This document shows, piece after piece, positions 4,883 through 8,309 of a stretch of DNA of 8,309 nucleotides. Source of the DNA: Bacteroidales bacterium (GTDB lineage: Bacteria > Bacteroidota > Bacteroidia > Bacteroidales > P3); contig JAISVE010000040.1 in NCBI GenBank assembly GCA_031271725.1, forward strand, positions 1 through 8,309. Direction: 5' to 3'. The notes beneath the pieces are model-generated. The model did not search any database, was not told the DNA's origin, and saw only the letters and a list, made by a program, of their open reading frames with translations. The translations under genes and the position numbers were made by a program. The first letter of the stretch is position 1. Every line of letters begins with the position of its first letter.

Positions 4883-7360
4883 CTAAAAGAAAATCTTGGC
4901 AAACCTTTCTTTTTGTTGAATAATATACACGCCATGTTCAGGCAAAGGCAATAAAGACAATTTAACAGAAACAACGTTGTTGCCCACAGCCGTACCGCTA
5001 TACAATAAAACGCCGGAAACAGAATATATTTGCCATTTTTCACCGGCAGTTAAGCCTTTAACAAAGAACTTGCCATTTGAAATCCACACCAGCAAGCCCC
5101 CGCGCTCAGCAGTTAATAAGTCCTCAATAGCAGACTGTTCACCGTTTGTTATTATAGGGGAGCTTCTGCCGGCCGTTCCGGCTCTGTAGTGATCATTTTC
5201 TGCCGAACGAGCAAAAACATAGTATTTTGTACCCGGCTCAAGCCCATCAAAAACAGTATCACTTTGCCATTCCCTTATAACAGAATTAACACTAGTCAAA
5301 AGCCCTATATTATACTCTATAACTTGCATTGTAGTAGTGTCTCTAACCTTGGACGCAAATACAGTAATTTGGGTTTCTGTTTTGCTTTTAAAAGCAGGCG
5401 GGGTAACCGAAACTCCGGATGCCTTAACAATATTAACTTGCAGGTTAAAACTCTGCGGGGAAGCAATACTGTCACCACTAACAGTAATGCTTGCAAAATA
5501 AGTGCCTAATTCAGACCTGTTTGCCACCGAAACACTAAAAGTGCTAAGTCCGAAAGCAGGAATACTCTCTAAAACAGTATCAGAGAGAATAAAAGCAGTG
5601 GCATCCTTGCCGCTTAAAGCAATTTTAAGCGCACCCGTTTCAAGCGTACCAATGCTATTTACAACAACATCGCATTTTGCGGCAGTACTACCAAAACCAA
5701 CATTCTTAAAGAAAAAAGTATCTGTTCTGTCTAAATCTATTTCACGGGTAGGTAAATCTGCGCCCCCCCTAAATCTAAATGAAATCGTTCCATTGTCGGC
5801 ATTGTGTACGATGTCGGTAATGGGTTTATTTTCTATCGCAATTCCGGAACTGCCTTCCCAGCTGAACATTCTTGGGCTTGTGCTTCCGGTAAAAGATGTT
5901 TTGTTTTTAGAGCCGGGAAAAACGGCAGAAGCACTATTTATTAAATCGTATGATGATGGCGATGCTGTAGGTATTGCAGTCAAACGCCCCGCCGCAACAA
6001 CATAACATCCTTGCGGGTGTGAAGTATTATCAACATTCCCGCTGAGTGCATCTTGGTGCACATGGTAAACAAGCAAACCCGAAGCAGGAACATAAGCGTC
6101 AAAACCCTTTTTTTGTCTGTTTTCTAAAAGATACATTTCTCCGTTAGTGTTAACCTTTACAAAATATGCCATAGCACTGTCAACAGAATTAGGCATATCC
6201 GTAACAGTTCTGGGGGCATAAAGTTGAATAGGATTAACCCAGCCGAAAAGTATTTTTTGGAACATGTTTATGTGAGGCGGTGTTTTACTTTCGTTATTAT
6301 ATGTGCCACTCGCCATACAGTCCCATATACCGGTGCCATCATAATCGCCGCCACTACCACGGTAGTCTGTATCATAATAATCGGGTGAACCAAAACTGTG
6401 AGTAACTTCATGGCAAAATGCCCCGATGCCCGCCATTGTAGAACCACTATTGCCATCTAATTCTTGGGAACAGGAGTATGTGCTAATCCTAACTTCATCA
6501 AGAGTAAGAATGGGCCAAATGCCCCATTTATGGGGCCAAATTGAAGAATACATAGAAGCATACCCGGCATAAATAATATGATAAAAAGGCAAAGCACCGT
6601 TAATAGCAAACTGAGAATAATCAACCAAAGAATCGGCAAGTTGAGCAACTTCTTTTGCCCAGTCCTGCCAGCGGTTTTCATTTGCATAATAAGACGCATT
6701 GTGGGAACAGGTAACAGGACCAACAAAAGTAAAAGCAACTTCTAATTTTCCATAAGAATTTTCATAGAAGAAATCTCTCACACTACCTGTTGCACCATTT
6801 GCAGAATAACCAATCTGATTTGCCCATAATTCAAATTCTTCTTTGCTGTAAGTAAACTCAATATCCTGAAATTCAGCAAGAATAACAAGGGCAGTTTTGT
6901 TACCAACCACAGGGGTAACAACAGGTGCAGTTGCCTTACTTGCGCCGGAAGCCTTATCAGTGCTGCCTTCGCCAGAGGCGTTTTCAATAACAGTCCAAAC
7001 CTTTTTAGCGGTTTCAACTTGTTTTTTGCTGTAAGTAAGCCCTTTATCCAAAAGAGCTATCGCTGCCTTATCAGCAGCAGAGTACGCAGCAAGATCTTGT
7101 CCTCTATACAAAATACTTGAAGGTTGCAAGTTGCCTTTGGCGTCTTTAACGGCAAAAACGAGATCCAGCTTAGAATTTTTAATAAGGGTATAACCGTCAA
7201 GCGATTCAACCCAGTGTAATTTTTCATCACCGAAAAATTGTACGGTAACAACAGTGCCATCCCCTTGAGTAACTTCAACGGGGTAAGGGGGCATAGGACG
7301 TGCAAAAACTTCTCCGAAAATAGACAAAGCGATTGCAAAAAGTATAATTTTTTTAAACAT
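4883..7360 (-). CDS. Secreted M6-family metalloprotease with C-terminal T9SS-like sorting domain
   Basis: This 825-residue zinc endopeptidase is predicted to be exported and to act outside the cell or on its surface. Residues 1-20 are a signal peptide (MFKKIILF..., likely cleavage after VFA). Residues 21-90 form the N-terminal region common to M6 proteases (RPMPPYPVEVTQGDGTVV, GDEKLHW, DGYTLI). The catalytic domain spans about 155-530. It has the zinc site HEVTHSFGSPD (317-327; H317, H321 and D327 as ligands, E318 as base) and a Met-turn WDCMASG (346-352). Then come an Ig-like domain of the GALKIALSGKDATAF type (about 535-645) and a fibronectin type III-like domain (about 650-735, with GLEPGTKYYVFARS). 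The final 70 residues (VWISNGKFFVKGL...IYSVSGVLLYSG...HGVYIIQQKERFAKIFF) resemble a T9SS type A sorting domain, though without an obvious PNP start. The gene may share a transcript with the zinc-ribbon gene 61 bases upstream. Substrate unknown; a nutritional protease is likely. Confidence 0.93.
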   Translation of the reverse strand: MFKKIILFAIALSIFGEVFARPMPPYPVEVTQGDGTVVTVQFFGDEKLHWVESLDGYTLIKNSKLDLVFAVKDAKGNLQPSSILYRGQDLAAYSAADKAAIALLDKGLTYSKKQVETAKKVWTVIENASGEGSTDKASGASKATAPVVTPVVGNKTALVILAEFQDIEFTYSKEEFELWANQIGYSANGATGSVRDFFYENSYGKLEVAFTFVGPVTCSHNASYYANENRWQDWAKEVAQLADSLVDYSQFAINGALPFYHIIYAGYASMYSSIWPHKWGIWPILTLDEVRISTYSCSQELDGNSGSTMAGIGAFCHEVTHSFGSPDYYDTDYRGSGGDYDGTGIWDCMASGTYNNESKTPPHINMFQKILFGWVNPIQLYAPRTVTDMPNSVDSAMAYFVKVNTNGEMYLLENRQKKGFDAYVPASGLLVYHVHQDALSGNVDNTSHPQGCYVVAAGRLTAIPTASPSSYDLINSASAVFPGSKNKTSFTGSTSPRMFSWEGSSGIAIENKPITDIVHNADNGTISFRFRGGADLPTREIDLDRTDTFFFKNVGFGSTAAKCDVVVNSIGTLETGALKIALSGKDATAFILSDTVLESIPAFGLSTFSVSVANRSELGTYFASITVSGDSIASPQSFNLQVNIVKASGVSVTPPAFKSKTETQITVFASKVRDTTTMQVIEYNIGLLTSVNSVIREWQSDTVFDGLEPGTKYYVFARSAENDHYRAGTAGRSSPIITNGEQSAIEDLLTAERGGLLVWISNGKFFVKGLTAGEKWQIYSVSGVLLYSGTAVGNNVVSVKLSLLPLPEHGVYIIQQKERFAKIFF

Positions 7361-7386
7361 AATCCACCCATAGGGGAAAATTCTTG

Positions 7387-7402
7387 TAAAATTGTAATTT
7401 TA
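7387..7402. repeat. Short inverted repeat between the zinc-ribbon and metalloprotease genes
   Basis: TAAAATT-GT-AATTTTA has perfect seven-base arms around a two-base centre, within the 61-base gap between two co-oriented genes. It is too A/T-rich and too tightly centred for a convincing terminator. It could be an operator for the protease gene, or chance. I found no TAnnTTTG promoter box in this gap. Confidence 0.3.
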
Positions 7403-7421
7403 AGTGAATGTGCAGGCTTTA

Positions 7422-8228
7422 TTATTGCCCGGAAATTTCGTCATCAACGAGAAAACGGCCGCAATATTCGCAGAAGTTAATCTTTCTGTGCATGCGGATT
7501 TCGATACACTGCTGTGGCGGAAGAATAGTGAAACAGCCTCCGCAGGCGTTACGCTCAATACGGGCAACGGCAATACCGTTGTTTGCGTTCTTGCGGATAC
7601 GGTCATAAGTAAAGAGCCATTTGTCGCTCATTTTCTTGCGCAACTTTTCTGATTGTGCGAGCAAAGACTTTTCCTCCTCTTCCGTTTCTCCGACAATTGT
7701 CGAAAGCTCTGATTTTTTTGCAGCAAGATCTTTCTTGCGTTCTTTGTAAAGATTATCAACATCAACAACCGCCGCTTCTTTCTTTTCAAGAGCATGACCG
7801 GCTTCACGAATGCGCTTTTCGTGCAACTGAATTTCCAATCCGAAAAACTCAATTTCTTTGGTTAAAGCATCGTATTCGCGGTTATTTTTAACGGTGTCAA
7901 GCTGCTTTTTGTATTTGTTGATTTGAGTCGTTTTGGTAGTAATTTCTTCCTTGCGCGAACTAACATCGGCTTTTATGTTGCTAACTTCTGTTTTTGCTTT
8001 TTCAAGACGACCCTCCAAGCGGGCAATATCAGCCTCAAGGTCTTTAACTTCAAGAGGAAGTTCGCCACGCATTTTGCGTACATCGTCTATCTTGGAATCT
8101 ACAACCTGTAAGGCATATAAAGCCTTCATTTTTTCTTCAATATCTAAGTTTTTTTCCTCTTTAGACAGAGGCTTAACAGGCTTTACAGCAGTTTTGCTTG
8201 CAATTGTTTTTTTTGATTTAGTAGCCAT
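7422..8228 (-). CDS. Coiled-coil protein with C-terminal C4 zinc ribbon (COG1579 / zf-RING_7 type)
   Basis: This 268-residue cytosolic protein has three parts. The first is a lysine-rich, probably disordered N-terminus (1-28). The second is a long charged helical region expected to form an antiparallel coiled coil (about 30-200, many KEE/EKK repeats, with NNREYDALTKEIEF at 115-128 as a conserved point). The third is a zinc ribbon with ligands C229, C232, C253 and C256 (ACGGC and CEYCGR). This architecture is that of the COG1579 family, which includes Chlamydia CT398 and Helicobacter HP0958. Those relatives bind partners such as the sigma-54 factor or nucleic acids, but in Bacteroidota the role is unknown. 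The family is nearly universal there, and from memory its gene often neighbours a NIF3-like gene, which would lie beyond the right edge. The ATG at 8228 is supported by a promoter box about 55 bases upstream. The metalloprotease gene follows on the same strand. Confidence 0.9.
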   Translation of the reverse strand: MATKSKKTIASKTAVKPVKPLSKEEKNLDIEEKMKALYALQVVDSKIDDVRKMRGELPLEVKDLEADIARLEGRLEKAKTEVSNIKADVSSRKEEITTKTTQINKYKKQLDTVKNNREYDALTKEIEFFGLEIQLHEKRIREAGHALEKKEAAVVDVDNLYKERKKDLAAKKSELSTIVGETEEEEKSLLAQSEKLRKKMSDKWLFTYDRIRKNANNGIAVARIERNACGGCFTILPPQQCIEIRMHRKINFCEYCGRFLVDDEISGQ

Positions 8229-8283
8229 AACGTGTATTAAAAATAGTAAACAGTTGGGGTTTCCCTTTCAGAAACAAGGGCGG

Positions 8284-8291
8284 CAAAGATA
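8284..8291 (-). promoter_or_regulatory. -7 promoter box of the zinc-ribbon gene
   Basis: On the minus strand this reads TATCTTTG, a full match to the Bacteroidota -7 element TAnnTTTG and identical to the box before the ATPase gene. Transcription would start near 8278-8280, leaving a leader of about 50 bases. The leader contains a weak hairpin (CCCTT 8263-8267 with AAGGG 8276-8280). The expected -33 TTTG would fall at or beyond the window's end, so it cannot be checked. Confidence 0.6.
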
Positions 8292-8309
8292 GGAAAATTT
8301 TTTGTAAAA

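Noticed and set aside
5502..6005. 167-codon plus-strand open frame
   Set aside because: It lies antisense within the metalloprotease gene, shows no family motifs and has no promoter; it is a shadow frame.
7933..8292. 119-codon plus-strand open frame
   Set aside because: It is antisense to the coiled-coil region of the zinc-ribbon gene, and its Ser/Arg-rich composition is what such a gene gives in reverse.
1..8309. tRNA, rRNA, CRISPR arrays, insertion sequences
   Set aside because: I saw no cloverleaf-like tRNA sequence, no regularly spaced repeats, no transposase or integrase reading frame, and no rRNA-like conserved stretch.

Overview
The window looks like a chromosomal segment of a low-GC member of the Bacteroidota. 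Three things point that way. Promoter -7 boxes match the Bacteroidota TAnnTTTG type (TATCTTTG twice). Start codons generally lack a clear Shine-Dalgarno sequence. A secreted M6 metalloprotease ends in what looks like a type IX secretion (T9SS) sorting domain. I cannot name a genus.

Layout. (1) 1-120: an extragenic repeat-like stretch, cut by the window edge, downstream of the methyltransferase gene. (2) 121-1777, minus strand: a compact type II restriction-modification operon, endonuclease gene first, then a beta-class amino-methyltransferase gene starting one base after the endonuclease stop. (3) 1778-1948: intergenic, with a probable promoter for the operon. (4) 1949-2365, minus: a YjbQ/UPF0047 protein. 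(5) 2366-2559: a divergent, AT-rich intergenic region with a palindrome, a direct repeat and promoter boxes very close to both start codons. (6) 2560-3651, plus: an archaeal-type P-loop ATPase with a C-terminal DPFFNLW motif. (7) 3713-4781, plus: prfB (release factor 2), read through a +1 programmed frameshift at an in-frame TGA with the classic arrangement. (8) 4782-4882: a convergent intergenic region holding a repeat-like sequence with an inverted repeat. (9) 4883-7360, minus: an 825-residue secreted M6-family metalloprotease. (10) 7422-8228, minus: a coiled-coil plus C4 zinc-ribbon protein of the COG1579 type, with its own promoter box near the right edge.

How the genes relate. Only the restriction-modification pair forms an evident functional unit. 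The zinc-ribbon and metalloprotease genes are co-oriented, 61 bases apart, and may share a transcript, but nothing links them functionally. prfB, yjbQ and the zinc-ribbon gene are ordinary housekeeping or conserved genes. The restriction-modification pair and the ATPase are visibly more A/T-rich and of accessory type.

I see no clear undescribed multi-gene system. The most interesting points are the prfB recoding site, the endonuclease-before-methyltransferase arrangement without a visible controller gene, a sequence pattern shared by endonuclease and methyltransferase, and the two extragenic repeat-like stretches.
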